The notes: generated by a model from the letters alone, not told the origin. Positions 1 through 7,583 are shown, counted from the first letter of the stretch. The stretch: DNA of 12,060 bases from Gemmataceae bacterium (GCA_947490035.1 CANLGS010000046.1:1-12060); one strand, 5' to 3'. Made by a program: numbers and translations.

Positions 1-1
1 G

Positions 2-187
2 GTCGGCGCGCTGGTCGGCCTCGGCATCCCCGAAGACGACGCAAAGTACTACGAGTCCGAAGTTCACGGCGGCCGGTTCCTGGTGACCGTGGACGCCGGC
101 GCCAGGAACGCCGACGCGTGGTCGATCCTGCACCGGTCCGGCGGCTACAGCCGCACCACCCCGGCGCTCAACGTCCCGATGTGGTAA
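2..187 (+). CDS. C-terminal end of a general-stress-protein-like gene (partial)
   Basis: Only the last 61 codons are in the window; the gene enters from the left edge and ends with TAA at 185-187. The visible part contains GALVGLGIPEDDAKYYESE followed by a stretch with GGRFLVTVDAG and a tail with WSILHRSGGY. The Gly-zipper-like ALVGLGIP, the acidic DDAKYYESEV helix and the RFLVTVDA strand resemble the end of bacterial general stress protein 17M/YflT-type domains. That link comes from memory of the family, not from a search. It has no visible signal or catalytic motif. It is transcribed toward the convergent M20 peptidase gene, with a large inverted repeat between their stop codons. Function beyond 'stress-protein-like' is not known. 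Confidence 0.6.
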   Translation, partial: VGALVGLGIPEDDAKYYESEVHGGRFLVTVDAGARNADAWSILHRSGGYSRTTPALNVPMW

Positions 188-211
188 GGTGATTGCGGAA
201 GACGAAAACGG

Positions 212-339
212 AGAAGAGCCGCAGATAAACGCAGAAGCACGCAGATCAAAGCCGGGAAGCAGAGTTCTTCAAAAACACTCTTCCTCTCTTGTTTTGATCT
301 GCGTTCTTCTGCGTTTATCTGCGGCTCTTCTACTTTTTT
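212..339. terminator. Large inverted repeat (family A, copy 1), likely bidirectional terminator
   Basis: Arms at 212-250 and 293-331 are reverse complements with one mismatch, separated by about 42 nt. The arm begins AGAAGAGCCGCAGATAAACG. It is followed on the plus strand by a T6 run (334-339). It lies between the convergent stop codons at 187 and 338, so it could end transcription from both sides. A relative with TGACG in place of TAAACG occurs at 1603-1721, so this is a dispersed repeat family rather than a unique terminator. Confidence 0.7.
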
Positions 340-1561
340 ACTCCGCAGTTGCGAGGGCCAGCGCGACGTGGCAGCCGCTCTCGAACTCAGTCAGGTCCAC
401 GTACTCCTTCACCGTGTGAATCTCGTTCTGCCCGGCGCCGAAGGTCACGGTCGGGATGCCGTGCTTCACCATCCAGTTCGCGTCCAGCCCGCCGTTGGTG
501 ACGCGCAGGTTCGGCTCGCGCCCGATCGAGCGGATCGCGGCCTCGGCCAACTTAATCACCGGTGCGTCGGCCTTCAGACGGAACGGGACGTAATCCAGAC
601 GCGACGTGAACTTGATCTTCGCTGTGCGGCCCTCGTGGTCCTTCACCTTCGCGGCGGCGTTGGTGAACGCGACCTTGAACGCGGCCGTGATCTCGCGGAC
701 GAACTTCGCGTCGTGGCTGCGGCTCTCGCCCTTCACGTGAACGTAGTCGGTCACGACGTTGGTCGCGTCGCCGGCGCACCGGCCGTCGGGCGTGCCGACC
801 AACCCCACATTGCTCGTCCCCTCTTTGCCGTCCTTCACCACCTTGCCGAACCACCCGCCAGCGTGGACTTCGGCCATCGCCAGCGCGAGAACCATTGTCG
901 CGCTGATGCCCTTTTCGGGCGCGACGCCGGCGTGCGCGGCCTTCCCGCGAATGTCCACCGTCCAGCGGTCCGCGCCGATCGCGCCGACGATCACGTCCGC
1001 GGCGCGGCGCCCGTCGAAGTTGAAGCCCACGACCGGCCCGCCGAGGTCGGCGGGGTTGAGGTACTTCGCGCCGAACAGCCCGCTCTCCTCGCGCACCGTG
1101 AACAGCATCGTAATCGGCGGGTGCGGCAGGTTCTGCTTGATGAGTTCGGCCGCGAGCGTGACGAGTACCGCGCAGCCGGTGCGGTTGTCGCCGCCGAGCG
1201 CGGTCGTGCCTTCGAGTTCGTTGACGACGCGCTTGCCGACCACCTTCGGCTTCGCGCCCGCGCACAGCGGAACGGTGTCCATGTGCGTCATGAACAGGAT
1301 CGGCTTCGCGTTCTTCTTGCCGGTGCCGGGCAGCTTGACGATGAGGTTGCCGATCGGCGTCGGTTCGGGGATGCGCGTGTGCGCGTCGTCGAACGTGACG
1401 GCCTTCGCGGGCACGCCGACTTCCCGGAGCGCCGCGGCGAGTTCCTTGCCGATGGGCGCCTCGTGCCCGGTGATGGCGTTGACCGCGAGGAACCGCAGCA
1501 CCCGCTGTACCGCGGCGTCGGTGTCGAACGTGATCGCGGGCGGCGTGGCGGCAACGGGCAT
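338..1561 (-). CDS. M20 family metallopeptidase (peptidase T-like)
   Basis: A 407-residue zinc-dependent exopeptidase/amidohydrolase, presumably cytoplasmic because no signal peptide is visible. Family landmarks are in order: FMTHMDTVP (His93, Asp95), GGDNRTG (bridging Asp125), the Glu pair in REES (158-159; the first is the usual general base), FDG (Asp183), the lid/dimerisation domain from about 196 to 315 with KAAHAGVAPEKG, and the C-terminal NEIHTVKEY (His382). All expected metal and catalytic residues are present, and the length is normal for tripeptidase-like M20 enzymes. ATG at 1561 is chosen because the 14 extra residues from TTG at 1603 would be encoded by repeat DNA. It is the last gene of the minus-strand run, 162 bp after the GH3 gene. 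Substrate unknown. M20 relatives in plants hydrolyse acyl-amino acid conjugates, but this protein looks closer to peptidase T. Confidence 0.93.
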   Translation of the reverse strand: MPVAATPPAITFDTDAAVQRVLRFLAVNAITGHEAPIGKELAAALREVGVPAKAVTFDDAHTRIPEPTPIGNLIVKLPGTGKKNAKPILFMTHMDTVPLCAGAKPKVVGKRVVNELEGTTALGGDNRTGCAVLVTLAAELIKQNLPHPPITMLFTVREESGLFGAKYLNPADLGGPVVGFNFDGRRAADVIVGAIGADRWTVDIRGKAAHAGVAPEKGISATMVLALAMAEVHAGGWFGKVVKDGKEGTSNVGLVGTPDGRCAGDATNVVTDYVHVKGESRSHDAKFVREITAAFKVAFTNAAAKVKDHEGRTAKIKFTSRLDYVPFRLKADAPVIKLAEAAIRSIGREPNLRVTNGGLDANWMVKHGIPTVTFGAGQNEIHTVKEYVDLTEFESGCHVALALATAE

Positions 1562-1602
1562 GGCGAAGGCTCGAAGGGTGGGTGAATGTAGAGAGTGTAG
1601 CA

Positions 1603-1721
1603 AAGAAGAGCCGCAGATGACGCAGAAGGACGCAGATCAAAACCGAAGACAGCAGAGTGTTTTACAGAACTCTTCTCTATGGTCTGATCTGCGTTCTTCT
1701 GCGTCATCTGCGGCTCTTCTT
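1603..1721. repeat. Inverted repeat, family A copy 2
   Basis: Arms at 1603-1639 and 1685-1721 (37 nt) match as reverse complements with one mismatch around a 45-nt loop. The core AGAAGAGCCGCAGATGACGC is nearly the same as the arm at 212-250. The element sits between the GH3 stop (1724) and the M20 start (1561) and fills most of that spacer. It may fold into a long stem that reduces readthrough into the M20 gene, but no long T-run follows on the minus strand. Confidence 0.8.
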
Positions 1722-1723
1722 CT

Positions 1724-3418
1724 TCACCTTACTTCGCGCAATACGGTCATCGTGTCGCGGAACTTCAAATCGCCGATCAGACACGGGTGCTTGTACTGCT
1801 CCGGTGAGCCGCCGGTCTGCGCGAGGCGGTCGCGGTCCCACTTCGCCCACGCGCCCGCCGGGATGATGGCCGCCCGCGCCGCGCCCAACCGCGCGCTTTC
1901 TCGCTTCGCTTGGTACTCCACGTTCTCCACACCGAGTTGCTCGTCGAACTCCGCGAGGAAGTGCTTCAGGCGTGCTTCGTCGGTCGCGTCCGGCTCTTCG
2001 AGGAAGATCGCGTAGTACGGCTGCGCGTCGTCCCACACCGGCGCGACGCTGTACGCCGTGACCGGCTGAGGCACCCGCCGCGCGACCGCGTCCATCGCCT
2101 TCGTGACGTGGTACTCGCTGAGCTTCTCGCCGGTTAAGTTCGCGAACCGGTGGCCCTTGCCGAGGAACTCCACCAGCGGCGTCCGGCCGTAGAACCCGGT
2201 GACGCGCACGAGGTCCGAGATGTGGTAGCGGTACAGCCCGTAAGCGGTCGTCGGCAGAATGAAGTAACTGCCGCCCTCGCGGAGTTCGTGCGCACCCAGC
2301 ACGGTCGGCTTCGGTGAGTCGATCTCGCTTTCGGGGATGAACTCGAAGTAGTGCGACCAGATGTCGAGGACGCCGCTCGCGGTGCCGCCCGAAAGCGGGA
2401 TCGTGAACCGCCCTTCGCTTGCGAGCAAACCGAGATCGTGAACCGGTGGCTCGCCGTAGTACTGCGGCAGCTGCCGCAGGTACGGCCCCATGCTGCCGCC
2501 GGTCCACGTGTTGATGACGGTTCCTTCCGTCGGCCAGACGTCCATCGGGTACAGCCTTCCCAGCTTCCCCGCGAGTGAACTCAACTCGTTCGCGCGGGCC
2601 GCGTCGCGCTTCGCGAGTGGCGTGAGGTAGGCGCGAATCTCCGGGCTGATGTCGAGGTCGGCGCGTAGCGTGCCGTCGCGGAGGTCGCGGAGGAGGTGCT
2701 CCTTCTCGGCGTCGAGAGAGCGCGCGAGTTGAACCAGCGTGCTGGGGTTCGCGGCCATCAGTTGCGACACGTTGCGGCCGATGGAGTACCGGAGCGCGAC
2801 GTAGTAGCGCGCCTTCGCGTCCTTGATTTTGCCGGTCACATACGGCACCGCGTACATCCGCCGGATGAGCCGGCGCTGCACCATCGCGGTGTAGCCGGAC
2901 AGGTTGCCGCACGGAATCCCGGCGGGCGTGCGGAACTCTTCCGGGTCGCCGCCGAGTTGCACGATGGGGCGCATCGCGATCCGCCGCCCGCGGTTGTCGC
3001 GGTACATCTTCACGCCCCACATGTTCCAACCCCGCTTGTACGCGGCGAGGTAGGCGTCCGTCACCGGGATCAGCTTACGGCTCGCGGTGGTGCCGCTGGT
3101 GAGCGCGAACATCAGCACGCGCGGGTCCGATAGCAGCGCTCGCGTGTCGCCGTTCTGAACCTTCTCGATGTACGGTGCGACGTACTCGTAAGGCGCGACC
3201 GGCACGTTGTTGCGGTACTCCGCGATCGAAGTGACCGCGGCGAACTTGTGGTCGCGTCCGAACTGCGTGTCGGCCTGCGTGCGGAGGATGCGAGCGAGCA
3301 GTTCGGCCTGCACCGCTTCGGGGTTGTGGCAGGCGGTCTCGAACTGCCGCAACTGCCGGCGCACCGGGTACGTGAGCAGCCGGCCGAGTCGGACGAGCAG
3401 GAAGCGTTTCAGAGACAT
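1724..3418 (-). CDS. GH3-family acyl acid-amido synthetase-like protein
   Basis: A 564-residue member of the GH3 family, part of the ANL adenylating superfamily. Known GH3 enzymes activate a carboxylic acid with ATP to acyl-AMP and then join it to an amino acid. Visible motifs in order: FALTSGTTASRKLIPVT (ATP-phosphate loop, TSGTT at 107-111), DVWPTEGTVINTWTGGSMGP (293-312), LLASEGRF (331-338, the acyl/adenine-binding YxSEG-type motif), YGLYRYHISDLVRVTGFY (393-410) and FLGKGHRFANLTGEKLSE (418-435), followed by a C-terminal domain. Length is typical of the family. The ATG at 3418 gives the usual MSLKRFLLVRLGRLLTYPVR start; no Shine-Dalgarno sequence is evident. It follows the alpha/beta hydrolase by 188 bp of repeat DNA and precedes the M20 gene. 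The bacterial substrate is unknown; the neighbouring ACP-dependent genes suggest a fatty or polyketide acid (inference). Confidence 0.93.
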   Translation of the reverse strand: MSLKRFLLVRLGRLLTYPVRRQLRQFETACHNPEAVQAELLARILRTQADTQFGRDHKFAAVTSIAEYRNNVPVAPYEYVAPYIEKVQNGDTRALLSDPRVLMFALTSGTTASRKLIPVTDAYLAAYKRGWNMWGVKMYRDNRGRRIAMRPIVQLGGDPEEFRTPAGIPCGNLSGYTAMVQRRLIRRMYAVPYVTGKIKDAKARYYVALRYSIGRNVSQLMAANPSTLVQLARSLDAEKEHLLRDLRDGTLRADLDISPEIRAYLTPLAKRDAARANELSSLAGKLGRLYPMDVWPTEGTVINTWTGGSMGPYLRQLPQYYGEPPVHDLGLLASEGRFTIPLSGGTASGVLDIWSHYFEFIPESEIDSPKPTVLGAHELREGGSYFILPTTAYGLYRYHISDLVRVTGFYGRTPLVEFLGKGHRFANLTGEKLSEYHVTKAMDAVARRVPQPVTAYSVAPVWDDAQPYYAIFLEEPDATDEARLKHFLAEFDEQLGVENVEYQAKRESARLGAARAAIIPAGAWAKWDRDRLAQTGGSPEQYKHPCLIGDLKFRDTMTVLREVR

Positions 3419-3436
3419 GAGTCACCCGCGCGCGAC

Positions 3437-3462
3437 GAAGCCCACGGCGGGCCGTGGGCTTC
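3437..3462. repeat. Short perfect hairpin upstream of the GH3 gene
   Basis: An 11-bp stem (GAAGCCCACGG at 3437-3447 with its complement at 3452-3462) around a CGGG loop, starting 19 bp upstream of the GH3 start codon. It lies in the transcript leader if the genes are co-transcribed, where it could act as a weak terminator or processing site. There is no T-run. Confidence 0.5.
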
Positions 3463-3470
3463 AATGTGGT

Positions 3471-3603
3471 TCGCCGCTCCGCGGCGGTTCTTCTCTTGTG
3501 GCACAGACATTCCTGTCTGTGTGCTTGGAGCAGATAGCCGCACAGACAGGAATGTCTGTGCCACCAAAACCAAGGCAGAAGCCCGCCACGGAGTGGCGGG
3601 CTA
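3471..3603. repeat. Dispersed nested-hairpin element, family B copy 1
   Basis: Contains perfect 23-bp inverted arms at 3499-3521 and 3541-3563. Each arm is itself a small hairpin, CACAGACA-TTCC-TGTCTGTG. The right end is a further 10-bp hairpin with a 3-nt loop (3580-3602, AGCCCGCCAC/GTGGCGGGCT), just past the stop of the alpha/beta hydrolase. The same modules recur at 7584-7805. The element fills the hydrolase-GH3 spacer. The structure resembles REP/BIME-type or small non-autonomous mobile elements. Open frames read through it (with AQTFLSV or GTDIPVC peptides) are not genes. Confidence 0.8.
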
Positions 3604-3606
3604 CTC

Positions 3607-4599
3607 TCACACTGGCACCGGCTCCGCCACCTGGCGGGCCAGGTGGCGGTCGAAGAACTCGACCACCGTGCGGTTGTACTCTTCGCCGGCGACGTGCAGC
3701 GCCTGGTTGTGCTTCGCCTTCGGCACCATCCACAACTTCTTCTGCCCCGACGCGCGGGCGAAGAGCGATTCGGCCATCTCCGGCTTGATGTAGGTGTCGC
3801 CGCCGCCGTGGATCATCAGCAGCGGGCGGTTCAACCGGCTCGCGGCCTTCTCCACACTCGGGTAGGTGACGCCGCGGTTGCGGGCCACGCGCTTCACGCC
3901 CACGTTGCCGACCATGCCGTAGAACCAACCGGGAATCACCCGCTGGAGCCGGTGGGCGCCGCTGTAGATCTGAATCCACCGCTGCATGTACGGCACCATC
4001 GTCGTGTGCGTCCCGTACATGCCGTCGGTCGCGACGCACTTCACCCACGGGTCGGTGGACGCGATCAACAGCCCGGTGCTGCCGCCCTTGCTGATGCCGA
4101 AGATGCCGATACCGTGGAGGTCCGCGTCCGGGCGCGCGCGGAGGTACGCGACGGCCGCGCGCAGGTCGGACACGTCGCGGTCGGTCACCCACTGGAGCGG
4201 TTCGTAACTGGCGTCGCGGTCGCTGTCGCCCTGGTTCCGCGGTTCGACCGCGAACACGTCGTAGCCGGACTCGATGAGCGCCTGGCAGTACTGCCGGCAC
4301 GCCCAGCGATTCGAGCCGAATTCCAGCCCGAACAGGATCACGCCGCGGCGCCGCGGTGCGGTAGTCGGGGGGTAGCAGCCGCGCAGCGACAGCCCGTCGG
4401 CCGCCCGGAGCGTGACCTCCTCGGCGCGCGGGTCCGGCTCGCCTCGCGGCACGACGAACAGCGGCTTTTCCTGAAAGATTCGGGTCAGGAACCCCATGTA
4501 CCGCCAGCGAACGTAGAGGTACACCACGGCCATCACCAGTCCCACCGCGATGGGCGGGACGGCGAGCACCGAGATCACAATCCACAGCCAGAAAACCAC
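3607..4599 (-). CDS. Membrane-anchored alpha/beta hydrolase
   Basis: Serine hydrolase fold with an N-terminal membrane segment (about the first 30 residues, FWLWIVISVLAVPPIAVGLV and onward). Numbered from GTG at 4599 (330 residues): nucleophile Ser170 in GISKGG, Asp268 in GGGDTYI, His297 in KAKHNQA, so the triad is complete. The motif FGLEFGSNRWACRQYCQALI and VEPRNQGDSD fit dipeptidyl-peptidase/BAAT-like or lysophospholipase-like hydrolases. GTG at 4599 is chosen because GGAGG (4611-4607) sits 7 nt upstream. GTG at 4638 would add 13 residues (MTWKRVVRPGGSR), giving a positively charged stretch before the membrane segment, but lacks a well-placed ribosome binding site. It follows the ketosynthase by about 120-160 bp. 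It could release or remodel an acyl product at the membrane; its substrate is not deducible. Confidence 0.85.
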   Translation of the reverse strand: MVFWLWIVISVLAVPPIAVGLVMAVVYLYVRWRYMGFLTRIFQEKPLFVVPRGEPDPRAEEVTLRAADGLSLRGCYPPTTAPRRRGVILFGLEFGSNRWACRQYCQALIESGYDVFAVEPRNQGDSDRDASYEPLQWVTDRDVSDLRAAVAYLRARPDADLHGIGIFGISKGGSTGLLIASTDPWVKCVATDGMYGTHTTMVPYMQRWIQIYSGAHRLQRVIPGWFYGMVGNVGVKRVARNRGVTYPSVEKAASRLNRPLLMIHGGGDTYIKPEMAESLFARASGQKKLWMVPKAKHNQALHVAGEEYNRTVVEFFDRHLARQVAEPVPV

Positions 4600-4663
4600 C
4601 CTGGAACCTCCGGGTCGGACGACTCGCTTCCAAGTCACAAATCGCTCGCCGCAACGACGAAGA

Positions 4664-4671
4664 ACCTCCTT
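4664..4671 (-). promoter_or_regulatory. Perfect Shine-Dalgarno sequence without a matching gene start
   Basis: The minus strand reads AAGGAGGT here, the ideal anti-16S complement. The hydrolase GTG at 4638 is 25 nt away, too far for normal use. A TTG at 4654 is 9 nt away but opens an Arg-rich frame that is not the hydrolase frame. It may be a chance match or reflect a changed start region. Confidence 0.4.
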
Positions 4672-4704
4672 GTTACAATCACCAACCTCTCATCATATTG
4701 AAAC

Positions 4705-4725
4705 GACCGGGGACGGCGCCCGGTC
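4705..4725 (-). terminator. Hairpin downstream of the ketosynthase gene
   Basis: A 7-bp G+C-rich stem (GACCGGG 4705-4711 with CCCGGTC 4719-4725) and 7-nt loop, 32 bp past the ketosynthase stop. On the minus strand only GTTTC follows, so intrinsic termination would be weak. It could partly separate the acyl-chain genes from the hydrolase-GH3-M20 genes. Confidence 0.35.
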
Positions 4726-4728
4726 TCC

Positions 4729-4747
4729 GCCGCTCGCGGCTTCGCAA
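4729..4747. repeat. Dispersed 19-bp repeat, family E copy 1
   Basis: GCCGCTCGCGGCTTCGCAA here is identical to 10519-10537. It forms a short hairpin around GCCG-CTCG-CGGC. Both copies lie just outside genes (after the ketosynthase stop and after the small basic protein). An exact 19-bp match is unlikely by chance in 12 kb, though G+C-rich palindromes raise the odds. Confidence 0.6.
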
Positions 4748-4757
4748 AAGAAAGCAC

Positions 4758-6047
4758 TTAGCCCTTGAACGCGCTGGCGACCAGCGCGATGTTCTGACCG
4801 CCGAAGCCGAAGCTGTTGGACAGCGCGTGCCGGAACCGCACCTCGCGGGCCTGGTGCGGGACGTAGTCCAGATCACACGCGGGGTCGGGCGTTTCCAGGT
4901 TGATCGTCGGCGGGATCACGCCCTTCTGAATCGCCATCACCGAGATCACCAGTTCGGCCACCCCCGCGGCGGCGATCAGGTGGCCGAGCATACTCTTGCT
5001 GCTCGACACCGGCACCTTATAAGCGTGCGCACCGAAAACGGCCTTGATCGCGGCGGTCTCGGCGGCGTCGTTGGCCTGCGTGCTCGTGCCGTGCGCGTTG
5101 ATGTAGCCGATGTCGGCCGCGTTCAGTCCGGCGTCGGCCAACGCGTTCGCCATACAGCGAATCGCGCCCTTGCCCTCCGGGTGCGGGTCGGTCATACGGA
5201 ACGCGTCGGCCGTCGAGCCGTAGCCGGTCAGCTCCGCGATGATGGTCGCGCCGCGCGCCTTCGCGTGTTCGAGTTCTTCAAGGACGACCAAGCCGGCGCC
5301 CTCGCCGATGACGAAGCCGTCGCGGGTGAGGTCGAACGGGCGGCTCGCGGTGGCCGGGCTGTCGTTGCGCTGCGACAGCGCCGTCAGCCGGTTGAAGCCG
5401 GTAATGCCCGTGGGCGTGATCATGCTGTGCGACCCGCCGGCGAGCATCACGTCGGCTTCGCCGGTGCGGATCATTTCTCCCGCTTCGCCGATGGCCTGCG
5501 AGCTCGCGGCGCACGCCGTCTGGCACGACGCGAACGGCCCGTCGAGGCCGAACGTGTCGGCCAGGTAGCCGGACGGCGCGTACATCTCCGCTTCCGCTTC
5601 CTGCGGGCCGTTGAGCCGCACGAACAGCAGGGCGGCGGCGGCGTGGTAGTTCGCGGTGCGCTCGCCCGCCGGGGTCGCCTTCGCGATGCTGGTCGTCAGC
5701 GCCTCGAAGTTCTCTTGCCCTTCACCGGACCCGAGGTAGACGCCCATCCGCGAGCGGTCGCCCTTGATTTCCAGCAGCCCGGCGTCGGCGAGTGCTTGCT
5801 TGGCGGCGGCGAGCGCGTACTTGGTGTTCACGCCGCAGTTGCGGAACTTCGCCGCGTCCGGCAGGTACTTCGCGAGATCGAAGCCCGACACCTGCGACGC
5901 GAACGTGGTCGGGAACGTGCGCGCGTCGAAGTGCGCGATCGGCGCGACGGCGGTCCGCCCCGCGACGACGCTGGCGAACAGCTCGGCCGGGCTGTGACCC
6001 AGCGGGGTGATGACGCCCATCCCGGTGATAACCACTCGCCTACGCAT
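4758..6047 (-). CDS. fabF: Beta-ketoacyl-ACP synthase II-like ketosynthase (catalytic KS subunit)
   Basis: A 429-residue thiolase-fold condensing enzyme that would extend an acyl chain with malonyl-ACP. The C-H-H triad is complete: Cys179 in CQTACAAS, His319 in NAHGTSTQ and His356 in KSMLGHLIAAAG. The spacings of 140 and 177 residues equal those in E. coli FabF. The N-terminal MRRRVVITGMGVITPLG and C-terminal NSFGFGGQN are standard. ATG at 6047 is chosen because GAGAGG (6060-6055) sits 7 nt upstream and the family N terminus starts there; a longer frame to 6110 is encoded by an inverted repeat. It follows a Cys-less relative (88 bp spacer), a KS/chain-length-factor arrangement. It may be the active half of a heterodimer or a plain FabF. 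The symbol is by similarity only. Confidence 0.93.
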   Translation of the reverse strand: MRRRVVITGMGVITPLGHSPAELFASVVAGRTAVAPIAHFDARTFPTTFASQVSGFDLAKYLPDAAKFRNCGVNTKYALAAAKQALADAGLLEIKGDRSRMGVYLGSGEGQENFEALTTSIAKATPAGERTANYHAAAALLFVRLNGPQEAEAEMYAPSGYLADTFGLDGPFASCQTACAASSQAIGEAGEMIRTGEADVMLAGGSHSMITPTGITGFNRLTALSQRNDSPATASRPFDLTRDGFVIGEGAGLVVLEELEHAKARGATIIAELTGYGSTADAFRMTDPHPEGKGAIRCMANALADAGLNAADIGYINAHGTSTQANDAAETAAIKAVFGAHAYKVPVSSSKSMLGHLIAAAGVAELVISVMAIQKGVIPPTINLETPDPACDLDYVPHQAREVRFRHALSNSFGFGGQNIALVASAFKG

Positions 6048-6061
6048 CACTCGACCTCTCT

Positions 6062-6136
6062 GGTGAACCGCGACCGTAAGGGAGCGGGTGTCTTGGTGAG
6101 GTATGCCCACCCGCTTCCTTACGGTCGCGGTTCACC
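6062..6136. repeat. Inverted repeat, family C, between the two ketosynthase genes
   Basis: Arms at 6062-6090 and 6108-6136 (29 bp, one mismatch) flank a 17-nt loop; the core is GTGAACCGCGACCGTAAGG. The right arm touches the TAG stop (6136-6138) of the Cys-less ketosynthase, and the left arm ends just before the ribosome binding site of the active ketosynthase. The stem could stabilise the 3' end of the upstream message or change the ratio of the two subunits. Confidence 0.8.
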
Positions 6137-7410
6137 TAGCTGTCCCACCTCTTCACGACCGCCGCGGCGCACTGGCCGAGGTCGGTGTAGGTCACCTTGA
6201 CCGCGAACGGCTTCGTCGTGGGCCGCGGCGCGCCTGCGTGGACCGTGACCGGGCAGTCGGGCGCCGGCGCTTCGTGGTTGAGCGTGCCGGGCAACAGCCC
6301 GTTCTTGAGAGCAAGCACGCTGCACGCCAATTCCATCAGCCCAGACGCGGCGCCGAGGTTCCCGAACCGGCTCAGCGGTGCGAATACCGGCACATCCCGC
6401 CCGAACACCTCCGCAATGCCGCGCGCCTCGAACGCGTCGCCCGCCGTCGTACCGGTGCCGTGCGCGTTCACGTGGTCCACGTCGGACGGTTGGATGCCGG
6501 CGGAGGCCAGAGCGTTTCGGATCACTCGCGCAAGGCCCGGCCCCTTCTTGCCGCGATCGACGCCGGCTGCCCAGCCCGCGAGTTCGCCGAGAATCGTGGC
6601 GTTCCGGTTGCGGGCGTGGTCGAGTTCTTCCAGTGCGAAGACCGCCGACCCTTCGCCCAGAACGGTGCCGTCGCGGGCCGCGTCGAACGGCCGGACCGCG
6701 TGGGTCGGGTCGTCGTTTCGCTTCGACAGTTGGACGAACAGGTTGTGCCGGCTCAGCGTGATCGGGTTGAGGCGGGCCTCGCTACCGCCGACGACCATCA
6801 CGTCGGCCGCGCCGCGCCGGAGGATGCGGGCGGCTTCGAACAGCGCGACTAGACCCGACGTGTCGCCGGGGATCTGCGTGTTGCTCGGCCCCTGGATGTC
6901 GTAAAAGATGGTGGTGTGGCAGGCCGGCATGTTCGGCAGGTATTTCAGCATCCACAGGGGCGTGATCTCGGACAACCCGGCCGCGCCCCAGGCGGCGTAG
7001 CTGACGGTGTCGCCGTCGGGCGCCGCCGCCTTGCTCGCGGCGGCCATGTCGTTCAGTTCGGTCGCGCCCATGAGCGAGGCGAACTCGACCCCGATCCGGT
7101 CCGGGGGAATCGTGCCCTTCGCGATGCCGGCGCTTTGCATCGCGAGTTGCGAGCCGATGACGCCGAGTTCCACCGTCCGGGCCATCGCGTTGAGCGACCG
7201 GCGGTTGGCCTTGTCGATCATCGCCTTGGCGGAAAAGCCCGGCACCTCGCCGGCGATGTGGCACGGGAGCACGGACGCGTCGAAGAGCGAGATCGTGCGG
7301 ACGCCGCAGGCGCCCGCGACGAGCGCGTCCCAGAACGCTTCGGGCGTGGACCCGATCGGGCTGAGGACGCCGAAGCCGGTCAGGACGGTGCGGCGGGGGT
7401 TGCTTACCAT
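6136..7410 (-). CDS. Catalytically degenerate ketosynthase (chain-length-factor-like, KS-beta type)
   Basis: A 424-residue ketosynthase-fold protein. The N terminus RRTVLTGFGVLSPIGS, GGSEARLNP and NAHGTGTTAGD fit the family. In GPSNTQIPGDTSGLVALFEA the catalytic Cys position is Asp183: it lies 27 residues before the Ser of the GGS motif, as Cys179 does in the neighbouring ketosynthase. The second active-site His is Asn351 (SRFGNLGAASG); the first His is kept (His317). It therefore should not condense by the normal route. Type II polyketide chain-length factors also lack the Cys (usually Gln) and pair with an active KS, here encoded next. ATG at 7410 is chosen; GTG at 7419 would add MAD. Neither has a clear ribosome binding site. 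It could be a KS partner or an independent protein of unknown role. Confidence 0.88.
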   Translation of the reverse strand: MVSNPRRTVLTGFGVLSPIGSTPEAFWDALVAGACGVRTISLFDASVLPCHIAGEVPGFSAKAMIDKANRRSLNAMARTVELGVIGSQLAMQSAGIAKGTIPPDRIGVEFASLMGATELNDMAAASKAAAPDGDTVSYAAWGAAGLSEITPLWMLKYLPNMPACHTTIFYDIQGPSNTQIPGDTSGLVALFEAARILRRGAADVMVVGGSEARLNPITLSRHNLFVQLSKRNDDPTHAVRPFDAARDGTVLGEGSAVFALEELDHARNRNATILGELAGWAAGVDRGKKGPGLARVIRNALASAGIQPSDVDHVNAHGTGTTAGDAFEARGIAEVFGRDVPVFAPLSRFGNLGAASGLMELACSVLALKNGLLPGTLNHEAPAPDCPVTVHAGAPRPTTKPFAVKVTYTDLGQCAAAVVKRWDS

Positions 7411-7583
7411 GTCGGCCACTCGGGGCGGAACTCCGAACGACGGCCGGCACCCCGCGGGGCGCCCGGTACTTCAAGAGTTAACGTATTCGTCCGGGGGACT
7501 TGCGTCCGATTCACTTACGGCGACGGGTTTTCTGGCGGGGAAGGTTCAGTAACGCAGGTAAGTTGGGTTGTTTGGTCCGGATA
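7411..7583. other. Leader region of the Cys-less ketosynthase gene
   Basis: This 173-bp stretch, with 7584-7809, separates the dehydratase stop from the ketosynthase-like start. It holds a G+C-rich imperfect hairpin centred on CCCGCGGG (7451-7458). No convincing promoter, ribosome binding site or small gene is visible in it. Confidence 0.3.

Noticed and set aside
368..1585. Long plus-strand open frame opposite the M20 peptidase
   Set aside because: Antisense shadow in G+C-rich DNA. It is Arg/Val/Ala-rich, has no family motif, and the minus strand carries all M20 motifs.
3643..4701. Long plus-strand open frame opposite the alpha/beta hydrolase
   Set aside because: Low-complexity shadow rich in Val, His, Arg and Ala, with no recognisable domain; the complementary frame has a full catalytic triad.
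6048..6110. N-terminal extension of the ketosynthase by 21 residues
   Set aside because: It is encoded by the loop and left arm of an inverted repeat and ignores the GAGAGG site placed for ATG at 6047.
4698..6200. 500-codon plus-strand open frame opposite the ketosynthase
   Set aside because: Despite its length it is Arg/Gly/Val-rich without motifs and reads through an inverted repeat; the minus-strand ketosynthase is unambiguous.
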